This document shows positions 32,503-45,176 of a DNA stretch of 64,000 bases, one piece after another. The translations under genes and the position numbers were made by a program. A model generated the notes under the pieces. It did not search any database. It saw only the letters and a program-made list of their open reading frames with translations, and was not told the origin of the DNA. Numbering within the stretch: the first letter of the stretch is position 1; every line of letters begins with the position of its first letter. This stretch comes from Laetiporus sulphureus 93-53 (taxonomy: Eukaryota; Basidiomycota; Agaricomycetes; Polyporales; Laetiporaceae): NCBI RefSeq assembly GCF_001632365.1, contig NW_024468513.1, forward strand, positions 435,639 through 499,638, given 5' to 3'.

Positions 32503-35257
32503 ATGCCGCTTCCCGATGGTGCATTGTCTATCCAAGGACACTCGAAGCCCGGAGACCCGCTCCACACGAGGCCAAAACAGGCTATGCTCGTTCGCATGTC
32601 ATCTGAGACATACGATGCTCTGCAGAATCAGCCAAAGATGGAGTTCGAGTTCGGGGACAATGCTGTAATGTCCTCCGATGCCTCGCGCGCCAAAAAACCA
32701 CTGATTACGCGGCGAACCTCAGGGCATCCACATCGGAGACGCGTTCTTCCCTATGCGTTCTAGCATAGAAGAATGTCCGAGCGAGATCTACCTGCGGACG
32801 TCGTCCGCCGGGAAGCCCATGGCGCCACTCAAGCTGTACGCGAATGTGTTAGGGAGATTCTTCGTTGAGCGCGAGCTCGGAGAGAAGATCGAGTCCCTCG
32901 TGCGCGACCGCAGAATCGAAGCTGAGAAGCAGCGCACTGAGCGCAAAGCTATCTTCTTGGATACCCCTCCCGACTTCGGGAAGGGATCTGCGACGAAACA
33001 GCGCAAGGATGCACACAGTGCACATCGTCGGATTGGACTCACCGGTCCCGAGTCTCGACGAAATCTGTCCGTTCCTTCAAGTGCTCAGCCGACGAGAGTA
33101 TCATCTCCACGCAATGTCTCAGTCCCGTCCAGCGGTCAGCCAACGCGTGTGGCGTCACCCTTACCCTCATCGTCACAACGGAGCGATGCGTCTCCGATGC
33201 GAAACCGACTGGTTCATCTAGTTGCGTCGTCGCAATCTCTATCAACGGACGACATTGTACGACGCATTGGAGGCCCAAATTGCAATGCTACAACTCGCAG
33301 TGATATTCTCAGGCTGCTAGAACAGGTATGTAAATCTTGTGTTGTCATGCGGATCATCATTTCAGCTGACGACCATTAGGTCGCGGAACACATCCCCATG
33401 CCTAAGAAGAGCAACGTTACTCCACAATGGCAACTCAAAACTGCTTCATGGACAGACGTCCGCCCATTCGAATGGCCGTCACTTAGCACTCAAGAACGAC
33501 TACGGCTGGCGCGTCAAGCTCGCCAAGCGTTCCAATCACTCAAGATACCAGAGTCGGACCCAGTGTGGGAATACGCCCGCTACCGCGATACGGCTGTGGG
33601 TGCAGGCGTGCCATCGTTATCTACACTGGATTCGTCAAGGAATGATACCCGCCCAGCGACCCCCGATCCCGCAGGACGATCGGAGATGAAGCGCTCTATT
33701 ACTAAGGAAACCACACAGAAGAAGCCGAAGACAACGGAAGGCGCAAGGAAGAGAGATACTGAACCTATACCTGCCAAAGACGAGAGTGTACGGTCTTTGA
33801 AGGATGCAGTCAGTAGAGGCAAGGAGAGGAGCTCGCCAGCTTCCGGGGCCCCAACGTCCGCTTCAGACGCGAAGACAGCTGTGCGGAAGGTGCCCGGCTC
33901 GGGACTGAAAACGAAGGCAACTGATGCGTCCACCGCGCCGATGTCCTCAGCCCGGGCTGCATCACCAGCTCGGCGTCCAAAGAGGCCAGGACTATTCGAT
34001 GTCCGTGAGAAGCGAGAGGCATCTGTGCCTTCCGCGTCAGCGAAGCCGACGTCTCCCATGGCACCTCCCATGGAGCGGAGGCACACTGCGAGCTCTCCAC
34101 TAGGCTCGAGCATCCGTGTGCAGAAGAAGACAAAAGAGACGCATATACCCTCTCCGCTTGGGGCAGAGGTGGCCAGAGACCGGGATCGTACACGTGAGAA
34201 AAATACGCCTCCTTCTGTCAAGCGGAAGAAGGCTGCGAAGGAAGAATCCGACTATTCGGACGAGGAAGAAGCACTCAGCGTTAGCGTGAAGAAGAGGCGC
34301 AAAATCGAGGATGCTGAAGCACTCAGAGCGGAGAGGGAAAGGGAGAGGGACAGGAAAAGAGAGCCTGACGGAGGCCGAGACCGAGGACAGGAGCGTTCAG
34401 AGTCGGCGAGGCCCATCAAACGCGAAATGTCCCCGTCGCCCACCACTCTGGTGAAGAAGTCAATAAAGCGCGATAGGTCGCCGTCGCTTCTTCCGCCGCC
34501 GAAGAAGGTCATGAAACGCGAAGGATCACCCCACGCTGCGTCGTATTCGAGGAAGTCGGTGAAGCGAGAGGACTCACCCCTTCCGCAGGCGAAAAAGCCC
34601 ATGAAGCGCGAAGAGTCGCCGCTTCCGCGGTCAAAGGCGGTTAAACGCGAGGAATCCCCGCCGCCGTCGAGACGTCGCGACAGATCACCTCCTCGTTCCA
34701 AAGCCAAGCGCGAGCCGTCGCCCGGGCGCCTCACAGACTCAACGTCCCGGCCATCTCCTCTCACATCCGTCGCGCGAGATGAGAAGCCGCAGCAGCGACG
34801 GTCCAGTGGCTCCTTCAAGCGGCGCAAGTCGCCCGTCTTCACTTCTTCCGATGATGAGGATGAGCGTCCAAAGCAGCAACAGCAGCAGCAGCAGCAGCAG
34901 CAACCACAGCCGCCAAAGGCGTCACCATCGAAGTACACACCGCGCTTTCGCGCGCGCACGACGCCGCTGCCGACGGACAAGCAAGGATTGCGGCAGTATT
35001 ACAATAAGTGCTACCCGCAGTACATCGCGCTGTTCTCGGACAAGGCGCGGATCGTGATGAAGCTCAAGGAGAAGGAGCAAGAGACTGATGGCGACAGCAT
35101 CACCTTTTCGGAATCAGAGCTGGAGGGCCCGATAGACATGATGGACCTAGAGGCTTTGAAGGATTTCGCGGCGGACTTGCGCGCCTATGAGGAAGAGATT
35201 AAGAAGATTCAGAATGCATGGCACGATTTAGGATACGACAGCGATGAGGAGCTATAA
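32503..35257 (+). CDS. RNA polymerase II elongation factor ELL
   Basis: Three exons (32503-32664, 32723-33325, 33380-35257) encode 880 residues. The N-terminal domain (MLVRMSSETYDAL, IHIGDAFFPMRSS, LYANVLGRFFVERELGEKI) fits the fungal ELL N-terminal region. The last 110 residues (LRQYYNKCYPQYIALFSDKARIV; DMMDLEALKDFAADLRAYEEEIKKIQNAWHDLGYDS) fit the occludin/ELL helical bundle. Known: ELL raises the catalytic rate of Pol II by suppressing pausing, acting with EAF. Between the two lies a long disordered, highly charged region with RERERDRKRE-type runs and about ten KRE(D/E/G)SP repeats (34410-34720), plus a ten-residue poly-Gln at 34874-34903. A winged-helix-like segment (STDDIVRRIGG...LLEQVAEHIP) bridges exons 2 and 3. 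The start ATG 32503 gives MPLPDGALSIQGH. Confidence 0.88.
34410..34720 (+). repeat. KRE(D/E/G)SP peptide repeat array in ELL
   Basis: About ten imperfect repeats of a basic-acidic-Ser-Pro motif (for example MKREGSPH, VKREDSPL, MKREESPL, VKREESPP) encoded in tandem. Each offers a potential proline-directed phosphorylation site. Confidence 0.8.
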
Positions 35258-35412
35258 GTCTAGATGTCGGTGCTTCCTTTCGTGTACCGTGCATGTTATA
35301 TGGCTATATTGACATTCAGAGTACAAGGCATGCCTAGCTTGCAGGTATTTACGGCGATAGTGATCGGTTACCCAAACGGTCTTCCCCACAACAGACTGAT
35401 CCTCTCCTCTCG

Positions 35413-37220
35413 TTATGTCGCATCTTCTGCCGCGCTCATCCTGTTCATATGGCAATCATCTCCTTGGGATGTAGAAAAAGTGGTGCTCAGTTGAGGCGAA
35501 GACTGACTTCGTATCCCCTCGTGAAGAACATCGCAGTGCCTCGTGACGACGATCTGTGTGAAACATTCATCAGAGTGCCATTCGCATGAATATCTAGAAA
35601 CTAGACAGCACACCTCGATATCCTGCGGCATCGAGCGGTTCGTCCTTCCGAACAGCGTAGCCACCGTCCTACTAAGCAGCCCACCACTCTCTGGCTGCGG
35701 TTTCCTATCCGGCTCCTGCACCTCCATACTCTCACCCTCTTTCGCCACAGCGGCCATCTCGACGTCCTTCTCCACCTCGACCGGCGGCAGCACGATCACC
35801 TCCGACGGAGCGGCCTTCACATCTGTCGAGTGCACCAACTGCTTGTCCCTCCCACGGCGCGTATGCACGAAGGGCATACGGGACAAAGAGCCGCTCAGTA
35901 TGCTGGGCTGGATTCCACTCTGTCGGGAGTTGGAGACGTGCGTGGGGATCTCCTGGGGAGGCGCTGCTTCCGAGCCGGACTCGTTGCGTTTAGAGGTCAC
36001 CCAGAAGAGCACGATGGCGTTGATGATAACCTGTGCGCGTCGATATCGGTACGTCACTGCACAGGACGAGAGGGTGTAACGTACGTCTGTCCCGCAGCTG
36101 TCCAGGCAGACCCAGCCTAGCTGCTTGCCCTTCATAAGCGTCAGCACGAGAATGTTGACGCACGACGTGGTGAGAGCAACGGCGGCGGCCCTACGAGTGT
36201 GTCAGAAAATGCTGTCATCGGGATCAAAGAGAGAGATGCTTGCCAGAGTGTGCGAACAGCAACTTGACGCACGCGTGCGCTGCGGAACGTCGCGCGGTAC
36301 AGAGGCCACAGGAATAGCGACGTGAATAAAATGTTGATCGATCTGCAGGGAAGGTCAATTTACTAGGCAGTAAGCGCGCATATATCCGGTACGCACAGGT
36401 CGTAAGAGAGGAGCAGGACCGACGCCGGGCGTTTCAGCCCGATCACGCAGTACCCATCGTCACGGAAGAAAGAGATGCGTTCTAGTAATCCGTGTCAGTA
36501 GATATATGCATTTCAAGGTCAACCTGCACGTACCAATAACCAACACGGCGGCGACGACAACGTACAGGCTCACGATAATCGCGCATACGATGTAAACTGG
36601 GGATTTAAGCCGACTGGCGTTCGGTATTGGGCTCCAGACGACGCGGATTTTCTCGACTAGTGTGTCGATGGAAGTGGGATGAATGAGACGCTCACATATT
36701 TTTACAGGCACTCACTTAGAAACCAGTAGATCAAAATCTTCGACGAAGCGTAAAACGCTATGCAGTTGAAGATGGCGAGCGAACAGACTGTCACGTTGAG
36801 CCGAAGTCCCGCTCCTTGAATGAGGACACCAGCTGAAAGGCGCTTTATTCAATGGAGAAACGTCGCTTGATATGATTCTGCGTCCGCACCTGTAAACAAG
36901 AACGCCCACCTACGCGAAAGTTCATAAATAGGAGATAGAAAGCTAGCGGAGATTGTCAACGTACGAGTCCACCAATGTGAGAATCACCAGGAGTCGTGGA
37001 AGCGCAATACGCTTGAGTCCGTGCCATGTGAAGTGTTCGCGCATGAGCCTGCGCGAAAGTAGGAAGGACATGGCCGATACGCCTGTACTCAATCCCTCAA
37101 TTACTTCCTTCGACACGTGGAAAAAGTCGACATACCAAGCAGATGAATGATGCAGCTAGTGACCTGCCATCCAACGGCCGCAAAATGCTTGGTAGGCGGG
37201 AGAGAGCTACTAGACGACAT
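35413..37220 (-). CDS. uncharacterised 7-transmembrane protein
   Basis: About nine exons on the minus strand, from ATG 37220 (MSSSSSLPPTKHF) to the stop at 35413. Junctions that I could join in phase yield hydrophobic spans in order: FAAVGWQVTSCIIHLL; LPRLLVILTLVDSWAFLFTG; VTVCSLAIFNCIAFYASSK; PVYIVCAIIVSLYVVVAAVL; VLLLSYDLSINILFTSLFLW; VALTTSCVNILVLTLM; and VIINAIVLFWVTS. A disordered cytoplasmic-type tail of about 170 residues follows. Conserved-looking motifs are GLKRPAS before span 5 and WVCLDSCGTD before span 7. The topology is GPCR-like, but I recognise no known receptor signature (no Ste2/Ste3, cAMP-receptor or rhodopsin retinal-lysine motif). It converges on ELL, the stops being 155 bp apart. 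Confidence 0.75.
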
Positions 37221-39038
37221 TGTTAAGGAACTGTGAAAGTGCTAGAGATGCGAGACGGTGTGCATAGAGTACAAGACAAAGAACAGAGGATGGGAGGCTG
37301 CCAATCCCACTCTGAGGCACATACATACGACACTGCGCGCATCTCGGATGTGGGTCGCGCTGACTGAGTGCATCCGCAGATGCGGCCGTGCCAACTGAGG
37401 GGTGCCGCATGATGCGTATGAGGTCGTTATTGCGGGTTGCACATTTTGGAGAGGCCGTTGGAGCAGTGGAAGCAGACGGGACGGATATATGTTAGGCGCT
37501 CGAGGATGACCAGGAAAGGCAGGCGTACAGGAACGGTCCTAGCCGCATGATTGGCTGGGCGTTTTGCTTTTCCAAATAAAACACTCATTGGTTGAATCTG
37601 CGTTTCTTAGAGAGATGAGTACATGGAAGAAAGAGACGTTTTTGTATCGCGATAGAACATGCATCCGAGTTTTCTACAGCGTTACCTCTGTCTGCAACCG
37701 GCGCCAGCCGGAGCTTCTCGAGCCACTACCTGAAACAGGTCCGTAGGAACTCACGTTGTCTATTATTAACATTGATCAACCATAGTAAACGAAAATGTAC
37801 AACACAGCACGCATAAGAACGCAATGCTCACGATTAGCTGTAGCATTCGTAGCAACGCTGGAAGCTCGACGGTGTTACATAAACCTTCGGTAGCCACAAA
37901 TCTTGAGGATAGACCTACTATATCGCGTTATCCGTCGCGGGCGCCCACAACTATTACTACTGTGCCCACATGTATCTCTGAATCCTTCCCGTAGAAGAGA
38001 CAGCTTACATTGGGCATATCTACCATCGAAGTGTCGATGCGAAAAAATGAATCATACCGATGGGACGGCTTGCCGGCGGATAGCAGGAGCTCGATGCCCA
38101 GAAGATGCCCAGATATGGGAGACGCTCGGATGGAACATCGATCGTCTGACTTCATTACCGAGTATCGTGGACCCGAAGGAAGAGAATGAATGGATAGCGG
38201 GTCCTATGATCCGCTAGAAGGCAAGAGTCACCACACACGCCGGCCGAGTCACCAAGAGAAGCCGATATGGGACAGAACTCAACACAGGTGGCAGTGGAGA
38301 CACAAGACAGCTGAGACCATCAAATGTAACTTGAACTCCGTCGAAATGAGACGCCATCGCGCGATGTGATTGTGTTGACCATGTCAAGGGCTCTGGGGAA
38401 GGATCCGCGAGGGTGGCTCGAGCGAGATAACGCGAAGCACAGCGTGTCTCGGAAGAGAAGGTGGGCAAGAGGTAGAAAACCCGTGAACACCAGATGGAGC
38501 TGAAATCTCGGATGTGGTTCTCATCAGGATGGATAAATCGATGGCAGGTGCATCAGTAAGTGGCAATGCGGCGAGCATTTCAACAGATGCAGCTAGTGGT
38601 CATCACCGCAGATGAGATATCGAGTGAAACGATGGAGAAAGCAGTGAGGAGGGAGACCGGAAGAGGCGGGACCGAGCCGTGATTGGTCAGCTTTCGTGGC
38701 CGCTCGCATAGGCGCCCACTGTGGCTTTGCGCGTCGTTTTCCGCTTGAATAATCCTGTCCTTTTCTCGACCGTTTCTCGTCATTTTCCGCCTTTTTGTCG
38801 CCACCGCTGTCCGCGACATCCACCACCATCGCTCGCAGGGGACGCACCGCGCAGTCCCCCAGCAACAGTGTCGGCCTCCCACTCCATACATAAGTCCGTC
38901 CCTGCACCGCCGACAGGCACCCTAGCCCGCAACGGCCGCCATTCAGACCGGAGGCGTGCCCTCCTTTCCGCCCTCTCCATGGTCCTGGGTGGGCTCAGCG
39001 CCATGCTCTATGGCGGGCATCCTAGTCTCTCCGTAGGC
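37221..39038. other. intergenic region and leader of the coiled-coil protein gene
   Basis: 37.2-38.6 kb shows no gene. From 38721 an open frame runs into the next gene, but its first 106 codons are Pro/Arg-rich and motif-free, so I treat 38.7-39.04 kb as probable promoter or 5' leader. Confidence 0.45.
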
Positions 39039-42000
39039 ATGTTCCTCCGCAAGGTCGACATGCGCACTGTCTTCTTCGCCACAATCTTTGTCATTGTTGT
39101 TCTCGTCTTGGGTGCGTTCTTTCATTTCTTCGACGTCATTGCACGAGTTGATTGTACCTTTGCTGCCTGGTTTACGTTCTTCTCATTGCCCGCCATTGCA
39201 TACGACCATTCGCCACCATCAGCCTACCTCACCAACCCTTCGGAGACGTCCTTCCGCGCATACCTTACCGAGCAATCTTTCCGCCAGCATCTTACTCGCC
39301 TCGACGACACCTCCCAGGACGATCTCGCAGACCCCAAGCGCACCGGTTTACTCTACACCGTCTCCCGTCGATTGCCATCCGTCGCTCCCAAGCCCGGCCG
39401 CGACTACGACACGCATTCGCCGTTCCACTTCGTCAATCGCGCTTCGATCTCGCTACGCACACCGAAGCATGTCTTCCACAGCCTCGGCATCTGCACCATC
39501 GCCGCCGTATATCCCAACGGACCACCGCCATCTCGTGGTATGCGCATAGAGGGCTTGCCCTCGACCGTCAACGACTCGTGGTTCATTGGTGCTTTTGGCA
39601 GGTGGTGGCGTGGCGGGACTTTACACGCGTGGTGTCACGATGCGATCACTAACGCGAAAGACGCAGAGCGGCTCAACTCAGGTATACTCGATGTCAAGGC
39701 ACTCGACAGTCTGGAGAGCTATGACGGTAAGCATTGCTGAGTACGTTGATTGTTCGTGGGCTTGAGACACCATCCAGGATTACCATTCACGACGTCATCT
39801 ACATCGACTTCATTGCATTTACCTAACACGGATTCGACATCAAAGCTCAGGGGCACAGAGCGCTCGACGCAACGAACGGTAAGCAACTCGACGCGGAGCA
39901 CCACTCCGCCACCGTTGCCCAAGTCCGCCTCCCTACCCTTGCACGCGCCGCGGCACTCCACGACACCTTCCAGACGCGACCGCAGTTGTAGCTCACGGCA
40001 AAACCACAACCCAGCACAGCCTTCCACCTGCGTCGCCACCGACTCACTCCGGCTCAGCCCCTCTCCCAGCCTGACATACTCGCCCTCGTCCACTTCGCTC
40101 TTCGACCAGTCTCCCGTGATCGCCGAGATCCTGCGGCAGATCACCCACTCCAAGACAGCGGTACTCGACGTGCACACGCAGCTTTCGGACGTGCGCGCGG
40201 CCGCGGCAGCGTCGCACGCGACGATTCAGGGTGACCTTGATGCGCAGCGCGAGCGCAAGCGCACCGAAGATGCGGCACGTGCTGAGCTCAAGAGCCGCAC
40301 GAAGACACTCGACGACGAGAAGCGTGCCGCAGAGGGCGGGCGGCGCGATGCAGAGAAGCGGCTGCGTGCAGCAGAGGGCGCACGGGACAGCGCGAGCCGA
40401 AGGGTCGAGCGGCTCGACAAGGAGATCGGGGCGCTGAGAGAGCGGATGCGGGAGGATGAGATGGCAGCTGCAAGGGCAAAGGACGATGGCGGGTGTGCAA
40501 AGAGGGAGATAGCAGAGGAGGTTGCGGCTAAGAGGAAAGAGATCAAAGTTGCAGAAGATGTGATTGTGGCATTGACCGCGCGTGCTAAGGAGCTGGAGGA
40601 GAAGATTGGGCAGGAAGAGGAGCGGTTAAGAGGTGCGCGGGAGCAGGCGGAGCTCAGGAAACAGGACAGGTCATTCTTCCCGCTGCATGTGGCTCCTGCT
40701 GTTGAGGAGGCTGCGCAGGCTCCCTGGTCACCTATTACCGGCTTCAGCTCGTTGCAAGAACAGGATACACACGCACAGATCAACACTGATTTCTCTGCTG
40801 GTATTGAAATATTCTCGCAATCCACTCAGGTTTCGCCTCGGCTACTTCAGGCTTCGAATCGTGCACCGGATGCGCTTGTATCGCAGCAGCATTTGGCAGT
40901 CTCTCCACGGCCAAAGACGCTCTCCCTCAGCGGTATCTCCAACTTCCGCGACCGCTTTCGGTCCAGCACCGGCGGCCAAGCTAACGGAGACGTCTTGCTG
41001 CCCACCAATGGCTTCTCGCTTCTCGATGACAAGGCTTCGAGCTCGCTGTCCTCCGGACCGTCACACGCTACACGTTTCTCGCCCTTCGCAGACAATGACC
41101 ACGATTTGCTTTTCGGCGGGGATGCGATCTCGCCCCGCAGCACGTCGCTCATCCCGTCAAGCCTTATCAGCTCGCTCGAGCGCGGTGCGAGCATGGACGA
41201 CATTGCAGAACTAGGTTCGGGATCCAGCGCGCTTCACACAGAGGAGGACGACGTGCTCGAGCCCAACTGGCGCGCACGCACGGATTACGTCCACTCGAGC
41301 CCGACGAGCATCACGAATCCTTCGTTCGACGGCATCGATCAGGAGGATCCCTTCGAGATCCGCCCGCCGCCTCTCGTGGCGCGCCGTCGACTGACTGGCG
41401 ACTCGCTCGAGGCCCCGCGCCCGCTCATGCCCACCGCGGGGCGCACGATCTCCGACCCGCAGCACGTACCGCAGGTGAACGAGCAGGAGGCGGAAAATAA
41501 GGCGAGCGCGGCGCATCGGCGGTGGCACTCTGTGGGTCCGAAGGAAAAGGACAGAGAAAAGAAGGGTCTGAACCCCGAGGCGGAGGTCTTCCGCCTGAAC
41601 AAGACTTCACTGCCTACGCTCTCTCACCCGCCCTCACTCGGGCTCTTCAAATCCAAACCCAAGAATGCGGTGTCCGCCGTGTTTGACTTACCTGGTAATG
41701 CCCCGTCGCTCGCCTCCCAGCCCGACTCGCTCTTCTCGTCCTTCTCGATGCACCGTGCGTTCGCGCCTTCACCGGCAGAGCGAGAGGCACTGCAGCGCGC
41801 GTTGGGGAGCTCGTCGAACACCAGCCTCGAGCGCCTGCCGACCCTCAGCGAGGTCTCTCTTGCGAGCATGCCATCGTCACCGTCACATGTCCATGCAATT
41901 GCTGCGCAGCGCACGTCGCCGGGTGCGGGGTCGAGCAGGACACTGTTGCCACCGGGGTTGTCGTGGCTGCAGTCGCTGCCGCGGATGAGGAAGCCTGCCT

Positions 42001-42056
42001 TCAGCCCGTGGGAAGACGAGGTCGGGGAGGCAAAGGGCGGCAAGCGTAGCCAGTGA
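39039..42056 (+). CDS. membrane-anchored coiled-coil protein, basidiomycete-conserved type
   Basis: N-terminal signal anchor (MFLRKVDMRTVFFATIFVIV) followed by AYLTNPSETSFRAYLTEQSF, WFIGAFGRWWRGG, a Ser/Pro region, a long Ala/Arg/Glu coiled coil (about 40170-40660) and a disordered tail ending in FSPWEDE...KRSQ. An intron at 39727-39777 (SYD-GLPFTT) is needed. A second, 39112-39222 (GTGCGT...CATCAG), is likely because removing it joins VLVLAYLTNPSE in phase, although the frame is open without it. The start is uncertain: 39039 puts the anchor at the extreme N-terminus; in-frame ATGs at 38979 and 38721 are alternatives. Function is unknown to me. The layout suggests a type II membrane protein with a cytosolic or lumenal rod. 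Confidence 0.72.
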
Positions 42057-43176
42057 AGCGCGAACGCGGCCTCATAATTATTAATGTGATCGAGAGTGTA
42101 AATGTCTGTGCCAATATTTGCAGGGGAGAGGTAGAGGGCGGCAAGGGGGGAAAGCATGTGTACGGCAAGCCGAAGAGCCCGCCTCGCGGGATATAAGTAA
42201 CAATGTACTCGAGATTTGAAATCGCAGTGCGCAGAACTTCGACGGTTATAAGCGTTTCCATTAATGGTGTGAAGCTGAGTGGGCGAGGCTGCGCCGCTGA
42301 CGTTGACAGAATGGGTAAATATACCGACAACTCCCATAATGCTGATTGTTCCAAGGGTCAATGTGCAATTGGAGTGGTCCTGTGGCACATTCAACTTCGC
42401 CACGGGGATACCGTAACTTGCTGCGCTCAGATATTCACAGGAGCCGACCGGGTGGGCAGCTATATCTGGGCAATGTCCAGCCAGAGCCGCCAGAACGGAG
42501 ACTGACCGTGTAATCACACGCCCGGAAAGCATGACATAATGAGGCACACGCTGAGCTGTGGGCACGCAGGACAGATGTCATGTATAGTATGGATGAGCAC
42601 ATGAGCAACAGGGGACGCGACAGCAATACTGCATGAGGGGCCGACGAGCACAGGGTATAACGCATATAAATGATTACGACGTAGGTCTGCGGGACAGATC
42701 ACCGTCAGCGAATGTTCATATTCCATGTGGGGAAAAAGCGCACTTCCAAAGGATTGTGGTATTTCAAGCGAATGTAAGGGGCACTGTAAGAGTGTTTGTA
42801 GAATGCCTGTGGCGGGAATCCTAGGGGGGAGATAAGGAGCAATCCGTGATGAGTACGCATGGAACAATGGCTGATTAGTGACACGTTCTCACACGCTAAC
42901 GTAAGGAGTGATGGTGCTTACATGCATGCAGGGTATCGGGGGACGGTGTCAGCTGCGTGAGGTCACCGAGTCCGCGGAGAAGAAGAGGAGACGAGGAACG
43001 CTCGGTCGTCAGATGGAGCAGCAGAGCAAGCCTACCGAACGGGAGTGGTGTATCGCATCGATCGACCGACGGCACCTTGACGAATCGGCCATATGCGGCC
43101 TGAACTAGTGGTACCACGATAACGGACGACATTGGGTTTAGGAACCAGCGCAAAAGATGGCGTCTATGGACGGTAG
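42057..43176. other. convergent intergenic region, no gene seen
   Basis: 1.1 kb between the coiled-coil protein gene (+) and phosphatase copy B (-). Only short motif-free ORFs. Confidence 0.5.
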
Positions 43177-45176
43177 CTATATGATGGTGTTGAGAATGCC
43201 CCTCATGTCGCCCGATGCAGTGCCCAAGTCCTCGAGGAAAGGACAGAGATCGGCCAACTCTGTATCGTGCGGATCGTTGAACCACGACGAGATTGGTACC
43301 GCGTTGTGCGGGTGAAAGATGTACGACGCCGGCGAGTTGTCTATGATGATCGTTTCTGATACTGGCCGGCCTAATTGTGACAAATCCTGCGGGAGTCCGA
43401 CCGTGTTATCCGCATATACGACAGAAAAATTGGGCTCAGCTGACCTTTACGTAGTTGCCACGATGGTTGTAACAGCTCTCGCGGAACAGTCGATGCGCGA
43501 CCGCACGGTCGGGATCAAGTCTGTCTAGGACCGGATCGGCATACTGAGGCACGACAGCGAATGCAGCGTGGCAATGCGTGATGCAGGATGCAGAACGTGA
43601 ATAGGGGCGCAGATGGAAGATACGATGGCAAGCGGGGGTGAGAGCGCGAACAAAACGATACGCACCTTGGCTAGACTCGCGGTGAACACAACCACCTCGT
43701 AAACCTCGCCCATCCTCTTCAAGAACGTATCTACGCCCGGCCGCTTGAGCACATAGAAATTGTGCCAAAAGGACTCAATCTCCACTGGCACGATATAGTC
43801 TGATGACGCTATAGGCTGAAATAGATAAAACAGCGTAAAATCGCGCTTTGCAGATGCTGTTTGGACATAAGACTCACCTTGAGACTGCTGTGTACCAGTG
43901 TCTCGTCTAGATCCAGCACAAGACATTTCCGCCCGACATACTGTGGAGCGATGGGTGGTAATAGAGGGCATGGGATCCCATCCTAGTGGCGATGATAAGC
44001 GGGGCTCAGCAGTGAACGCAGCATCAGGAAAGATGTCACTTACAGAATCAAAGGGCACTCCGACGCCTCCTTTTTGGATAAGCATCCGCTCCTCAGCCTC
44101 GAGGTTCACTTGTATAATCTCCCTCAGCGCATCTTCTTCTGTGAACGAGCCGTCCGATTCTTCGCCGGAGTCACTTGCATGTGTATGGGTGTGGATATGC
44201 TCTATTGTGACGTCGTGTCCAGTCGATCCGGGAGGCTGCACGGCTCCCGAAGTCAGCCCATCCGTCTCTGAGCGAGGGAGGAGTTTCGACGGAGTGGGCG
44301 GTACGATCACGTCCGCGTCAACCGACTTGTCCGGGAGTGTAATGGATAAAGGATGACCAGGCGGTTGTATCACTGTTATTCATGCGTGAGTCGCACATAG
44401 TTATAGTAGAAAGCATGTATACCTGAGGAAGACGTGGAGGACTCCTGCGTGTCTTGCTGTGTCTCTGCCTCCTTCTGCTTCTCCCCTACTACGACACGAG
44501 TCACTCCCTCGTCCAAGTCGATTTCATGATCGCGTCCGGACAACCTTCCACATGGAAAGCAAATGCGGGCAAGTTTCGACAAGAACGTCTTCTTGACTCG
44601 CTTGAGCGATGCTCGACCAGAACGCAGAGACGAGCGCCGCTCGCTTTTACTGGAAGCTGTGTGGCCTTCCTCGGAGACTGCGTGCGTCTCTTTGCGGCGC
44701 TTGCTCGTTGGCATCGCGATGGAGGAAGTGGATGGGCTACTCTGCTCCTTCTCTTTCTTCTCCTCTACATGCTTCTCCAGAGATGAGGGAGCAGGCGATG
44801 TCAATGTCGCTGACGCGGGGCTCGAGGAAGAAGACGGCCCAGCCGAGAGTGATGTTGCCTGCACTGCAGTGCTGCTGATTAACGAGTGGTGTGGGGATGT
44901 GGTCGCACCGTCCTGGGTGACATCAGTGTGTTCTGAACTCTGTCCGCTGGCAGGAGAGGTCTGCGCCAGACCCTCACCATCCACGACAGCGATTCCCTTG
45001 ATCTCATGCTCCTGCTTAGGCTGATGCATGCGTTCAGTGGTGGCGTCCGTGCTCTGGCCGCTTGGTTCCGGGGGCTGCGGCGACAAGTGATGAGTTAGCT
45101 TCGATCTCGCCTCAGGCCGGGCAGGCAGAATCACCTGGAGAGCAACGGGTTGATCTGCAGGATCGGCGGCGGCCAT
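43177..45176 (-). CDS. Psr1/Psr2-type HAD phosphatase (NIF/FCP1-like), copy B
   Basis: Six exons (complement): 44423-45176, 44044-44372, 43878-43982, 43666-43815, 43445-43543 and 43177-43386; 548 residues. The catalytic domain has [55 protein letters not shown] and [19 protein letters not shown]. Exons 3-5 have exactly the same lengths as in copy A (105, 150, 99 nt) and the last exon is one codon longer, so the two are duplicates. The N-terminal part is disordered and mostly unrelated to copy A, except for a Lys/Arg-hydrophobic-Cys patch ([14 protein letters not shown]) and a block [12 protein letters not shown]...[11 protein letters not shown] followed by acidic DSGEESD. Role as for copy A: probably a membrane-associated protein phosphatase in stress signalling. 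ATG 45176 (MAAADPADQ) is the first in frame. Confidence 0.93.

Noticed and set aside
38721..39038. Extended N-terminus for the coiled-coil protein
   Set aside because: The frame is open, but the peptide is Pro/Arg-rich without motifs and would bury the signal anchor. The ATG at 39039 is the better start.
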